Counted from the stretch's first letter, positions 27,160-35,473 are shown. The stretch is 64,000 nucleotides of DNA from Flavobacteriaceae bacterium D16 (GCA_021295155.1 JAJTJC010000035.1:124001-188000), one strand, 5' to 3'. A program made the numbers and translations. The notes: generated by a model not told the origin, from the sequence alone.

Positions 27160-27186
27160 AAAAGGCCGGTTTATCCGGCCTTTTTT
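27158..27186. terminator. Bidirectional terminator between microprotein 2 and nth
   Basis: The stem AAAAAAGGCCGG / CCGGCCTTTTTT with loop TTTAT is flanked by A and T runs and can work in both directions. It overlaps the stop codon of microprotein 2 on one side and the last codons and stop of nth on the other, so the compact region uses coding sequence as terminator. Confidence 0.88.
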
Positions 27187-27833
27187 CTTTTTTGATACTC
27201 CCTGATTACAGACTTTCTTCCGATAGTTTTGGTTATGATATCCTTGTCCAGATCCCAAGCCCGAGCAGGAGAATACTGCCTTCCGTACCAAATAATCTGT
27301 AAGTGAAGGGAATTCCATAATTCCTTAGGAAACAGACGCTTAGCGTCTTTTTCGGTTTGCACTACATTCTTTCCGCTTGAAAAACCCCACCGGTACATTA
27401 ACCTGTGAATATGCGTGTCTACAGGAAATGCAGGGATGCCAAAAGCCTGGGAAACGACAACACTTGCCGTTTTATGACCAACCCCTGGCAGCTCTTCCAG
27501 CAACTCCAGTTCTTTTGGAACTTCACCTTGATAGTTATTTATAAGGATCTCCGATAAGCCATGTATAGCTTTGGATTTAGCAGGAGAAAGACCAACTGGT
27601 TTAATGATTTCCCGAATCTCTTCAACCCTTAGTTTAACCATATCATAGGGATTATTAGCCCGTTCAAAAAGCAGGGGAGTTATTTGGTTTACTCTTACAT
27701 CTGTACTTTGGGCAGATAACAATACGGCAATAAGCAGGGTATAGGGATCTTTGTGATCCAGTGGAATTGGAATTTCCGGATATAACTTTTCCAGCGTATT
27801 GATTGTAAAAGACACTTTTTCGGCCTTAGTCAT
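27171..27833 (-). CDS. nth: Endonuclease III-like DNA glycosylase lacking the iron-sulfur cluster
   Basis: The protein belongs to the HhH-GPD base-excision family: the hairpin motif LPGVGHKTASVV contains the catalytic lysine, and the aspartate lies in FPVDTHIHR. It would remove oxidised pyrimidines. The C-terminal loop, where E. coli Nth has four cysteines for a [4Fe-4S] cluster, reads YGRQYSPARAWDLDKDI, and the whole protein has no cysteine. The start at 27833 (MTKAEKVSF) gives 220 residues; an ATG at 27854 adds seven (MHFKNTK) and cannot be excluded. Confidence 0.88.
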   Translation of the reverse strand: MTKAEKVSFTINTLEKLYPEIPIPLDHKDPYTLLIAVLLSAQSTDVRVNQITPLLFERANNPYDMVKLRVEEIREIIKPVGLSPAKSKAIHGLSEILINNYQGEVPKELELLEELPGVGHKTASVVVSQAFGIPAFPVDTHIHRLMYRWGFSSGKNVVQTEKDAKRLFPKELWNSLHLQIIWYGRQYSPARAWDLDKDIITKTIGRKSVIREYQKRKKAG

Positions 27834-27838
27834 TTTTG

Positions 27839-27846
27839 TATTTTTG
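27839..27846 (+). promoter_or_regulatory. -7 box (TATTTTTG) of bcp
   Basis: TATTTTTG ends 40 nt before the bcp ATG. It overlaps the start region of the divergent nth gene. A -33 element is weak. Confidence 0.38.
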
Positions 27847-27886
27847 AAGTGCAAAGGATTTGCGAACTTAACTAAAAAAAAGTACT

Positions 27887-28336
27887 ATGAAAACATTGAA
27901 AGCCGGAGAAAAAGTTCCGGAATTTACTACAAAGGACCAGGACGGTAATGAAATACATCTTGCTGATTATAAAGGTAAGAAATTGGTCGTTTTCTTTTAT
28001 CCAAAGGCCAATACGCCGGGTTGCACTGCAGAGGCCTGCAACCTCAGAGACCATTATGGAGAACTCCAGGCTGCCGGATATGAATTACTAGGGGTAAGTG
28101 CGGATTCCCAGCAAAAGCAGGCCAATTTCAGAAACAAATTTGAGTTTCCTTTTCCGTTGTTAGCTGATGAGGACCATACGGTAATCAATACTTTCGGGGT
28201 ATGGGGCCCTAAAAAATTCATGGGTCGTGAATACGATGGTATCCACAGAAAGACGTTTCTAATTGATGAGAATGGAGTAGTGGAACGCGTAATAGACAAG
28301 GTTAAGACCAAAGACCACGCAGCACAAATATTATAA
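27887..28336 (+). CDS. bcp: Thioredoxin-dependent thiol peroxidase (BCP/PrxQ)
   Basis: The 149-residue atypical two-cysteine peroxiredoxin reduces hydrogen peroxide and organic peroxides in the cytoplasm. The peroxidatic cysteine is Cys46 in NTPGCTAEAC and the resolving cysteine Cys51, the spacing of the BCP/PrxQ alpha type. Length is typical. It is divergent from nth, so oxidative damage repair and peroxide removal share a control region. A strong terminator follows. Confidence 0.95.
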   Translation: MKTLKAGEKVPEFTTKDQDGNEIHLADYKGKKLVVFFYPKANTPGCTAEACNLRDHYGELQAAGYELLGVSADSQQKQANFRNKFEFPFPLLADEDHTVINTFGVWGPKKFMGREYDGIHRKTFLIDENGVVERVIDKVKTKDHAAQIL

Positions 28337-28356
28337 AGGAAGCGTTAGCGTAAATG

Positions 28357-28386
28357 AAAACCCCTGGATTCTGGTCCGGGGTTTTT
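28357..28386. terminator. Bidirectional terminator after bcp
   Basis: AAAACCCC pairs with GGGGTTTT around an inner GGA/TCC stem with a bulged T. A T run follows on the plus strand, and the 3' end touches the stop codon of the convergent gene at 28385. Confidence 0.8.
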
Positions 28387-29839
28387 ATTGGACTTTTTCC
28401 GGGAGCATGTTACTCATAAAAAGCTTCTTCTCCTTGATGATCTCAGCAACTCCTTCCGGTATCATTTCCTCCCAGCCTTCTTCACCATTTGTAATCTTTT
28501 TGAGTACATCACGGGAGAAGATATGCATGATTTCCGGATCGTAATCGATGATATCCATCACCTTCCCGTTGTATTTGAAGAACTTGTAAAGCTCTTTCAT
28601 TCTGGGATGTACTTTTACGTTGTTGCTGGTCATAATCTGACCGGTCTCCGGGTTTTTCATCGGATACAGGTACACCTTCATGTCTTTGAAGAATAGTTTA
28701 CCAAAAGCTTCCAGGATTCCTCCGCTTAGGTGTCGATAGTACTTTTCATCAAAGATATCCACCAGGTTGTTGACGCCCATGGTAAGTCCTATGCGCGCTT
28801 TGGTGTAATTGCTAAAATATTCTACCAGCTTGTAGTATTCCTGGAATTTGGATATCATCACAGTGTGTCCAAGGGAACACAGCAATTCCGCGCGGTCCAG
28901 GAAGTCTCTTTCATTTATTTCTCCGGCAGTTTTCAGGTTATCCAGGGTAATCTCGAATATGACAATCGATTTGTCTGGCTCTACGGTTTGTTCCCGGGAA
29001 AAGATATTGTGCGATTTATCGAACATATCCATATTCACCTTGGTTACCGGCCTGAAACTTCCCCTGAGCGCCAGAATGTTCTTCTTGTAGAGTATGGCTG
29101 CAGGAAGGAGGTTATTCCCATCCGGCCCGAACATAACCGCATCAGTCATGTCGTATCGAATTAACTGCAAGCTCATCAAACGGTTGTCTACCTTGCTAAA
29201 ATTAGGACCTGAGAAGTTAACCATATCAATTTCCAGGGTATCCCGGTCAATATGGTCATAGAGGTATTTAAGTAATTTCTTGGGTTTGTTGTATTTGTAA
29301 AAGGCCCCGTAGATCAGGTTTACCCCAACGATTCCGAGGGTTTCCTGCTGAAGCCTGGCTTCATTCTGTTTGAAGCGGACATGTAAGACTATTTCATCGT
29401 ATTCCTTCTGCTTGGGGTCCAGTTGAAAACGGATTCCCACCCAGCCATGACCTTTAAAGCGTTTAGAAAAATCAATGGTGGCAACTGTATTGGCATAGGC
29501 AAAGAAAAGGCGGTCCGGATGCTCATCCCTACTGATCCTCTCTTCCATGAGTCTCATCTCATGTTCGAGCATTTTTTTTAGCCTGCTTTGTGTGACATAT
29601 CGTCCGTCTGACTCTACACCGTAGACCGCATCACTAAAGGATTTGTCATAGGCGCTCATGGCCTTGGCTATGGTTCCTGAAGCACCTCCAGCACGAAAAA
29701 AATGCCGGGCAGTCTCCTGACCTGCGCCGATTTCGGCAAATGATCCATAAATATCGGGATTGAGGTTTATTCGGAGGGTCTTTGCTTTGGTGGAAGGAAT
29801 ATTCTCGAAAGCGGGATCCCTCTTAAAAACTGAAGCCAT
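28385..29839 (-). CDS. Conserved cytosolic protein of unknown function, 484 residues
   Basis: I recognise this as a well-conserved Bacteroidota family (opening MASVFKRDPAFENIPSTKAKT, then DIYGSFAEIGAGQETARHFFRAGG). I recall relatives labelled in databases as nicotinate-nucleotide adenylyltransferase or TonB-dependent receptor. Neither fits: there is no HxGH nucleotidyl motif, signal peptide or barrel. The sequence is soluble alpha/beta, with a Gly-rich segment AGGASGTIAKAMSAYDK near residue 50-66 and many charged residues. It stands alone, convergent to bcp and divergent from the metallohydrolase at 29929. No function is proposed. Confidence 0.75.
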   Translation of the reverse strand: MASVFKRDPAFENIPSTKAKTLRINLNPDIYGSFAEIGAGQETARHFFRAGGASGTIAKAMSAYDKSFSDAVYGVESDGRYVTQSRLKKMLEHEMRLMEERISRDEHPDRLFFAYANTVATIDFSKRFKGHGWVGIRFQLDPKQKEYDEIVLHVRFKQNEARLQQETLGIVGVNLIYGAFYKYNKPKKLLKYLYDHIDRDTLEIDMVNFSGPNFSKVDNRLMSLQLIRYDMTDAVMFGPDGNNLLPAAILYKKNILALRGSFRPVTKVNMDMFDKSHNIFSREQTVEPDKSIVIFEITLDNLKTAGEINERDFLDRAELLCSLGHTVMISKFQEYYKLVEYFSNYTKARIGLTMGVNNLVDIFDEKYYRHLSGGILEAFGKLFFKDMKVYLYPMKNPETGQIMTSNNVKVHPRMKELYKFFKYNGKVMDIIDYDPEIMHIFSRDVLKKITNGEEGWEEMIPEGVAEIIKEKKLFMSNMLPEKVQ

Positions 29840-29902
29840 AGGTTGCGATGTCTGTCTCTACAAAGTTAATAAGAATGGTCAATCTATTAAATAAATAAGT
29901 TA

Positions 29903-29910
29903 TAAATTTG
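29903..29910 (+). promoter_or_regulatory. -7 box (TAAATTTG) of the metallohydrolase gene
   Basis: TAAATTTG ends 18 nt before the TTG start at 29929, the same distance as at ATG-started genes in this window, which supports the TTG start. Confidence 0.45.
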
Positions 29911-29928
29911 ATATAAATAGACCAGCGG

Positions 29929-30693
29929 TTGAAGATCACTTTTTTAGGTACTGGGACATCTCAGGGTATCCCTGTTATTGGGAGTTCTCACCCGGTTTGT
30001 CTTAGTGATAACCCCAAGGACAAAAGGTTAAGGGTTTCCGTAATGGTTTCCTGGGACAATTACAATTATGTAATTGATTGTGGTCCGGATTTCAGGCAGC
30101 AAATGCTAACTCACAAAGTGGAGCAGCTGGATGGAATTCTCTTTACTCATGAACATGCCGATCATACTGCTGGCATTGATGATATCCGACCTTTTTTCTT
30201 TCGTCAGGGTGATATACCCATTTATGCCCATGATAGGGTAATCAAGGGCCTTCAAAGGCGCTTCGATTATATTTTTGCCGATGAGAATCGCTATCCCGGT
30301 GCGCCTGCGGTAAGTGTAAACCCCGTGGAAAGGAACACCCCATTTGTTATTGGAAACCTGGAGGCAATCCCGATTGAAGTGCTGCATAACCGTTTGCCGG
30401 TATTGGGATACAGAATGGGTGATTTTGCCTATATCACAGATGCCAAGACCGTAAGTGAGGATCAACTGATGAAACTTAAAGGAATTAAAGTGTTAACCGT
30501 GAATGCTTTGAGAAAAGAACCCCACCATTCGCACTTTAATTTGGAGGAGGCCCTTGAATTTGTCGAAAAGGTCCGTCCTGAGCAGGCATATTTTACCCAT
30601 ATCAGCCACCATATGGGATTTCATGAACAGGTGGAAAAGGAATTGCCGGATCATGTACATTTGGCCTATGATAATCTAATTGTTACTGTTTAA
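29929..30693 (+). CDS. MBL-fold metallohydrolase (PhnP-like), TTG start
   Basis: The 254-residue protein opens KITFLGTGTSQGIPVIGSSH, typical of the PhnP/RNase Z-like metallo-beta-lactamase subgroup, and has the metal motif HEHADH at 74-79, then THISHHMGFHE near the C-terminus. Members act as cyclic phosphodiesterases or related hydrolases; the substrate here is unknown. An in-frame stop at 29914-29916 lies upstream and no ATG is in between, so TTG at 29929 must start the protein. The next gene begins at the nucleotide after its stop. Confidence 0.88.
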   Translation: MKITFLGTGTSQGIPVIGSSHPVCLSDNPKDKRLRVSVMVSWDNYNYVIDCGPDFRQQMLTHKVEQLDGILFTHEHADHTAGIDDIRPFFFRQGDIPIYAHDRVIKGLQRRFDYIFADENRYPGAPAVSVNPVERNTPFVIGNLEAIPIEVLHNRLPVLGYRMGDFAYITDAKTVSEDQLMKLKGIKVLTVNALRKEPHHSHFNLEEALEFVEKVRPEQAYFTHISHHMGFHEQVEKELPDHVHLAYDNLIVTV

Positions 30694-31185
30694 ATGAAAA
30701 GTAGAATATTTTTATACCTGTTCCTATTTTCGGCTTTGGTTGCCTTATATCTGGGTATTAGCGGTAATCGGACGGTAAAGGGCTATGATCAAAAACTCAA
30801 ATCGACCGAAGATAAAATGGTCAGGCTTGCAGACAGTCTTCAGCAAACACGCCTTGAGGTATTGGATATGCAATATTTTTCCCTGGAAAACAATGACGAT
30901 GCTCTGGCGTACTACGATCATCTCGGGATAGATGACCCCGCCCGTTATATTGCAGATAAGTTACTGGAAACCAATGAACAACAAGGAGATAACCCCTTGA
31001 TTCCTTACGAAGGAATGGAGAATAGTTTTAAGATTAATAAGATCAAGCTGCTTAACCATAAATGGATCATAGCAGATTTTTCTGATGGTAAATACTGGGG
31101 AGAACTACTGATCAATTATGAACTTAAAGAAGACCTCAGCGTAAATTTTGTCTTAACAGACCACCTGCTCTATACAAGAAATTAG
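30694..31185 (+). CDS. Membrane-anchored hypothetical protein
   Basis: The 163-residue protein has one N-terminal TM helix (about 4-23, FLYLFLFSALVALYLGI), a predicted coiled coil (about 30-58) and a periplasmic C-terminal domain ending in alternating beta strands (KWIIADFSDGKYWGELLINYEL). I do not recognise the family with certainty. It abuts the metallohydrolase stop without a gap, so the two are one operon. Its end overlaps the convergent esterase gene by 4 nt. Confidence 0.7.
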   Translation: MKSRIFLYLFLFSALVALYLGISGNRTVKGYDQKLKSTEDKMVRLADSLQQTRLEVLDMQYFSLENNDDALAYYDHLGIDDPARYIADKLLETNEQQGDNPLIPYEGMENSFKINKIKLLNHKWIIADFSDGKYWGELLINYELKEDLSVNFVLTDHLLYTRN

Positions 31186-31844
31186 GGAAGCCTTTCTTCA
31201 AGCCATTTTCGAAATGAGTGAAAGTTTTGTGGAGAAACCCCATGCCCCACCGGGTATTCCTCAAAGGTTTTGTCAACCTTCAACTGCGTAAGTAAATCTT
31301 GTGCTTTAAGAGCCCAATCCAGCGGAATTACCTGGTCCAATTGACCGTGCGAAGCATAAACCTGTAGTTTGCTGTGGTCCTTTTCCCGATAATTTGACAC
31401 TAACAGGTTTTCATCAATATATCCGCTGAGCGCGATCAGGTTTTTGATTTTTTCCGGAAAGGAGAGCGCTATAGAATAACTTAGGACAGTCCCCTGACTA
31501 AATCCGAGTAAGCTGATGTTGTTGGCGTCCAGCCCGTAAGCTTCGCAGGCCTCATCTATAAATTGCACAATCATCGCACGCGACTCAAGGGCTTGTTCCA
31601 CGTTGCTCCATCTGCCGTAGGAAGCTTCAAAATTAATTGCATACCAGGCATTTCCAAAAGGAGGGAGGGGAATAGGTGCACGAGCGGAAATCACACATAA
31701 TTGCTCGGGTAATTCAGGAGCGAAGGAGAAAAGGTCTTCCTCATTGCTGCCATAACCATGAAAAAGGAATATCACAGGTGGCTTACCCTGAGTCTGTTTA
31801 GAAGAGCGTATCAAATGCTCCAGGGATAGGGGGGCAGTAGTCAT
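31182..31844 (-). CDS. Carboxylesterase/phospholipase-type alpha/beta hydrolase
   Basis: The protein has 220 residues from the ATG at 31844. It has the oxyanion HGYGSNEEDL, the nucleophile elbow GFSQGT and a C-terminal catalytic His in PVGHGVSPQNF, as in the lysophospholipase/acyl-protein thioesterase family. The longer frame starting at 31889 would overlap the upstream gene; the ATG at 31844 lies 1 nt after that gene's TAA, a typical coupled junction. No signal peptide, so cytosolic. Substrate unknown. Confidence 0.85.
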   Translation of the reverse strand: MTTAPLSLEHLIRSSKQTQGKPPVIFLFHGYGSNEEDLFSFAPELPEQLCVISARAPIPLPPFGNAWYAINFEASYGRWSNVEQALESRAMIVQFIDEACEAYGLDANNISLLGFSQGTVLSYSIALSFPEKIKNLIALSGYIDENLLVSNYREKDHSKLQVYASHGQLDQVIPLDWALKAQDLLTQLKVDKTFEEYPVGHGVSPQNFHSFRKWLEERLP

Positions 31845-31845
31845 A

Positions 31846-32169
31846 TTATTGAATAAACGTAAACCATTTTTGAAAATAGGAACCCACAAGTGGGATTTCC
31901 TGCTGTTTGTTGTTCAATGCTGTAATAAATCCATAGAACCACAAAACGATATAAAAGATATACAATGCATACCAGGCATATGGATTGAACCACGCGCTCA
32001 GGAATAGTCCGATGCTTAAGAAAATAAGGTGCAGACCGAAAGCCTGTCTTGTATGAAAACGGGCAAAGGCGTGTTTGGGCTCAGCATTCATGCTAATGGC
32101 AATCAGGGATCCAACTATGGTAAGGTAAGCTACAATGGCGGTAGTCTTTCCAGGGACGGCACTACTCAT
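31846..32169 (-). CDS. DUF4870-like small membrane protein
   Basis: The 107-residue protein has three or four TM helices: AIVAYLTIVGSLIAI at the start, then FGLHLIFLSIGLFLSAW and WYALYIFYIVLWFYGFITAL. The FHTRQAFGLHL motif in the first loop is typical of DUF4870/Tic20-like proteins. Function is unknown. It sits between the dihydroorotase-like and esterase genes in one minus-strand operon and its stop is 1 nt from the esterase start. Confidence 0.75.
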   Translation of the reverse strand: MSSAVPGKTTAIVAYLTIVGSLIAISMNAEPKHAFARFHTRQAFGLHLIFLSIGLFLSAWFNPYAWYALYIFYIVLWFYGFITALNNKQQEIPLVGSYFQKWFTFIQ

Positions 32170-32205
32170 TTTAAAATGTATCTGAGGTTAAAGAACGCAT
32201 TTAAA

Positions 32206-33459
32206 TTAGATAAGTATCCCCTCCTGATAGATCACTCCATAAACCTTACCTTTCAGGGATTCTCCAATAAACATACTATTCTTGGAGGTGGATAAGATAT
32301 CCTCTTTTCTAATAACATCTTCAGGATCCGGATTAAACAAGGTGAGGTTGGCGCCAGATCCTTCTGTAAGTTTTGGAGCAGGTATTCCAAATCGCTCCCG
32401 CCCTTTTATAAGTAAACCAACGGCTTGTTCCATCCCCATCATCGCGTTCAATGCACCAAAAGCGTATTCCAAACCCAGGGTACCATAGGCCGCATGGTCA
32501 AATTCTACACGTTTTTCTTCAATATCCATTGGAGAATGGTCTGTGGTTACCATATCAATAACTCCGGATTTCAATCCCTTCACCAATGCTTTACTATCAT
32601 TTTTAGTCCGCAGAGGAGGGAGGACCTTAAAATTACTATCAAATCCTTCAAGAGCTTCATCATCAAACCAAAGGTTGTGTATCGCTACACTACAGCTTAC
32701 ATCTAAACCTTTCTTTTTGGCCGCTTCTACCAGTGCTACGGATTTGGCAGAAGAAATAGTGGGTATATGCAGGCTGCCGCCCGTATATTCTAAAATTGAA
32801 ATGTCTCGGGCCACCTGAAGTTCTTCGGCAATTGCAGGAATACCCTTTAAGCCGAGGCGGGTAGATACGGTACCTTCGTTAACCACACCTTTACCAGCAA
32901 TTTCCATATCCAAAGGGAATGAATAGACCACGCCCCCAAAATTTTGAGCATATTGCAGGGCAATTTTCAGGAGATTACTATTGGTAACTGCTGACTTGTA
33001 GTCATAGAAACCTATTGCTCCCGCATTCTTCATGTCATAGAGTTCAGCAAGGGCGGTTCCCTCACTTTTCACCGTTAAGGTTCCCAGGGGGTATACCTTG
33101 CTAACAGCATTTTTACCGGCGTTTTTCAGGAAAACAATATCTCCGCTGCTGTCCGGTAGTGGATATGTATTTGGATTCAGTATGACTTCCGTAAAACCGC
33201 TCTTTCCAGCTACTTCAAGTCCATGTGCAATAGTTTCCCGTTCTTCGAACCCAGGTTCTCCGAATGAGACTCCACTGTCAAACCATCCAGGAGAAACATG
33301 GAGGTTGGGGAAATTGATTTTGGTGGCTTTAAAGGGTGCTTCAATACGCGCGGCAATTTTATCAATACGCCCGTTCTTAATTAGAATATCCCGCTTTTTA
33401 AGATGCAGGTTCTTATTCGACGGGTCAACTAAAATTGCAGACTTGATGTGTATGGTCAT
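32206..33459 (-). CDS. Dihydroorotase-like amidohydrolase with lost metal ligands
   Basis: From the ATG at 33459 the protein has 417 residues and aligns over its length with type I dihydroorotase. The key metal motif DxHxHxREPGFE reads WFDSGVSFGEPGFE, so both histidines are gone. The later His in vhaED is replaced (SFPLDMEI) and the HxxH-like LHICH is LHIPTI. The aspartate in TTDHSPMD remains. It is therefore probably not a hydrolase but a structural or regulatory paralogue of PyrC. The start overlaps the BatA stop as ATGA; the longer frame from 33528 is rejected. Confidence 0.82.
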   Translation of the reverse strand: MTIHIKSAILVDPSNKNLHLKKRDILIKNGRIDKIAARIEAPFKATKINFPNLHVSPGWFDSGVSFGEPGFEERETIAHGLEVAGKSGFTEVILNPNTYPLPDSSGDIVFLKNAGKNAVSKVYPLGTLTVKSEGTALAELYDMKNAGAIGFYDYKSAVTNSNLLKIALQYAQNFGGVVYSFPLDMEIAGKGVVNEGTVSTRLGLKGIPAIAEELQVARDISILEYTGGSLHIPTISSAKSVALVEAAKKKGLDVSCSVAIHNLWFDDEALEGFDSNFKVLPPLRTKNDSKALVKGLKSGVIDMVTTDHSPMDIEEKRVEFDHAAYGTLGLEYAFGALNAMMGMEQAVGLLIKGRERFGIPAPKLTEGSGANLTLFNPDPEDVIRKEDILSTSKNSMFIGESLKGKVYGVIYQEGILI

Positions 33460-35384
33460 TTGACTAGCTTTTGAATAAGAACTTCGGTAAGCGCGAAAAA
33501 CAATGCAAAAATAATAAACCATTTCCAAAGCTCATTTACCCGGTCTTCATTTTCAAGTAAAGCGATAAGGCCTGGAATACTATCCAGCACTTCAAAAGAA
33601 GCTGTAAAACCAACATCGCTGTAACTGAGTTCGCTTTCTTTACGGGGATAATTAAAACTAAGGGACGTTAATTCTTCATCACCTGCTAGCGCAATAAAAT
33701 TGTCGGCTTTTTCCGGATCTTCTGTTAGGGTTAAGGAGGTTTTATTCGCATATCGTTTCTGCAGTGGAATAAATTCATAAGCGCTTCCTTTTAGCTTAAT
33801 GATCTCATCAGCACCGGCAACCCAGGCAATATCGATGGTCATTTTATCCGACAAGCTTTGATAGAGGTTGGGGGTTTTTAGGCTGTTCCAGGCTATGGAA
33901 TAAAAGGTGGGCACAACCAAAGGGCTATTGATAAAACTGCTGTTTTCTCCAGATAAAGGGGAGGTGTATAAATACTTGCCGTTTTCTCCCAGCAGAAAGG
34001 AATTGCGATTCTGATATCCCAGGATTTCAGGTGCATTGCCTCTCACACTGTAATGGGCAGTTGATCGGGGGTAATCGAAGTTGTCAATGCGCTTTTCAAA
34101 CACATTGCGGTATACGGGATGGTCAAAGGCAATATCCGTGATATTTAGGGGTTCATAAACCAGGGAATCCAGTAGGGGAAGGCTCAAATTGGTCAAAAGG
34201 CTGTTATAGGAACGAGAATCAATGGTTGCTGCAGGAATAATCACTATACTGCCTCCATTTTCTGCAAAAACCTGCAAAGCATTCTCAAGGGCAGAATTAA
34301 TATCCCTGAGTTCATCGAGAACTACAACATTCTGGGTGGCAAGATCGTTAAAATTAACTTCCGCAACCGGGCTTGCGGTGTAATCAAACTCATCCTCAAC
34401 ATAAATCCGTTCCAGATAGTTATTTTGAGCCTCTCCAATTACCATAACCCTGATTTTGCTACGTGCCGGAATGGAGAAATAAAGCACATTGTCATACGGA
34501 AGACCTCCATCTGATATTTCAATCCGGCCATTGGCAATTTCTTCAGCGGGCAGTGTAAAAACGAGTTCGCTGCTGTTCGTATCCTCAAATGCCGCAGCTG
34601 ATTTCGCTATTAGCGTTTCTCCATCGAATAGTGATACAGGAATATTTTCAATATCCGGGGAAGTAGATTTTAAAAGGACATTCAGTTCAATCTGGTCAGT
34701 TGTTGTTTTAGCTATAAATGCGCTGTCCAAAACCACATTTGATATCTCATCAGGGGTTAAGCTAACCAATCTCGTACTGATACCCGATATAGGCTCAATA
34801 TCTTGGTTAGTAATGAATCTGGTTTGCAGGTCTGATAGAATAATCAGATCAGTTTGAACATCTGCGCGCTTTTCAATAAGTCCTTTAGCTTTAAAAAGCA
34901 CATCCTGTAAATCCAGCTGTTTATAAGTTGGTTCTATATTGAGCAGTTCATTTTGAATTTCCTTTATCTGGGTTTTCCTATAGGTCTTTTGGTTGGTAAA
35001 CAAGCTAAACTCCCTGCTTTCAGGCAAACCCTGTAAGAGCTCCTGAAGGGCATTTTCCAATAGGGACTGATCTCCTGATCTCAGCTGCATACTGAAGGAA
35101 TTGTCAAGGTAAATCACGCTTTCCCTCTTTTGGCCAATTTGCTGTTCTGCGATGTAAGGTCCTGCAAAAGCCGTTATTAACATAGTAAGTAACAGTAACC
35201 TGGAAAACAGTAAAAGCCACTTTTTTAAAGAACGGGTTTTACTGGATTGTGCCGTTACCTTTTGTAAGAGGCGTACATTGGTAAATGAAGTGCGTTGAAA
35301 TCTCCTAAGTTGAATAAAGTGAATAATCAATGGGATCAGGAGTAGAAAGAGTGCCCAAAAGATTTCCGGATATTTAAATTGCAT
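33456..35384 (-). CDS. BatA/VWA-domain membrane protein
   Basis: The 642-residue protein starts with the BatA module (MQFKYPEIFWALFLLLIPLI, then RRFQRTSFTNVRLLQ), two TM helices within the first 80 residues, followed by a von Willebrand A-like domain (SVIYLDNSFSM near residue 90; a degenerate MIDAS), a large periplasmic part, and a final TM helix (WKWFIIFALFFALTEVLI). Bat proteins are linked to stress tolerance in Bacteroidota, though most occur next to MoxR ATPases, which is not so here. Its stop overlaps the dihydroorotase-like start. Confidence 0.82.
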   Translation of the reverse strand: MQFKYPEIFWALFLLLIPLIIHFIQLRRFQRTSFTNVRLLQKVTAQSSKTRSLKKWLLLFSRLLLLTMLITAFAGPYIAEQQIGQKRESVIYLDNSFSMQLRSGDQSLLENALQELLQGLPESREFSLFTNQKTYRKTQIKEIQNELLNIEPTYKQLDLQDVLFKAKGLIEKRADVQTDLIILSDLQTRFITNQDIEPISGISTRLVSLTPDEISNVVLDSAFIAKTTTDQIELNVLLKSTSPDIENIPVSLFDGETLIAKSAAAFEDTNSSELVFTLPAEEIANGRIEISDGGLPYDNVLYFSIPARSKIRVMVIGEAQNNYLERIYVEDEFDYTASPVAEVNFNDLATQNVVVLDELRDINSALENALQVFAENGGSIVIIPAATIDSRSYNSLLTNLSLPLLDSLVYEPLNITDIAFDHPVYRNVFEKRIDNFDYPRSTAHYSVRGNAPEILGYQNRNSFLLGENGKYLYTSPLSGENSSFINSPLVVPTFYSIAWNSLKTPNLYQSLSDKMTIDIAWVAGADEIIKLKGSAYEFIPLQKRYANKTSLTLTEDPEKADNFIALAGDEELTSLSFNYPRKESELSYSDVGFTASFEVLDSIPGLIALLENEDRVNELWKWFIIFALFFALTEVLIQKLVK

Positions 35385-35473
35385 TCCTGATCTTGATTGA
35401 ACAAATATAGGAAGTAGTCACCTATTATTACGGCTGTTAGTATAAATTTAGCAGAGCACCGTAAATCAACCCA

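Noticed and set aside
28730-29164. A 144-codon open frame on the plus strand, antisense to the 484-residue gene
   Set aside because: No recognisable domain, start context or promoter; the minus-strand frame is clearly the coding one.
32206-33459. Naming the gene pyrC
   Set aside because: The metal-binding histidines required for dihydroorotase are replaced, so the catalytic name would mislead.
33460-33528. Upstream start of the dihydroorotase-like gene
   Set aside because: The added residues come from the out-of-frame end of the BatA gene; the ATGA overlap at 33456-33459 is the natural junction.
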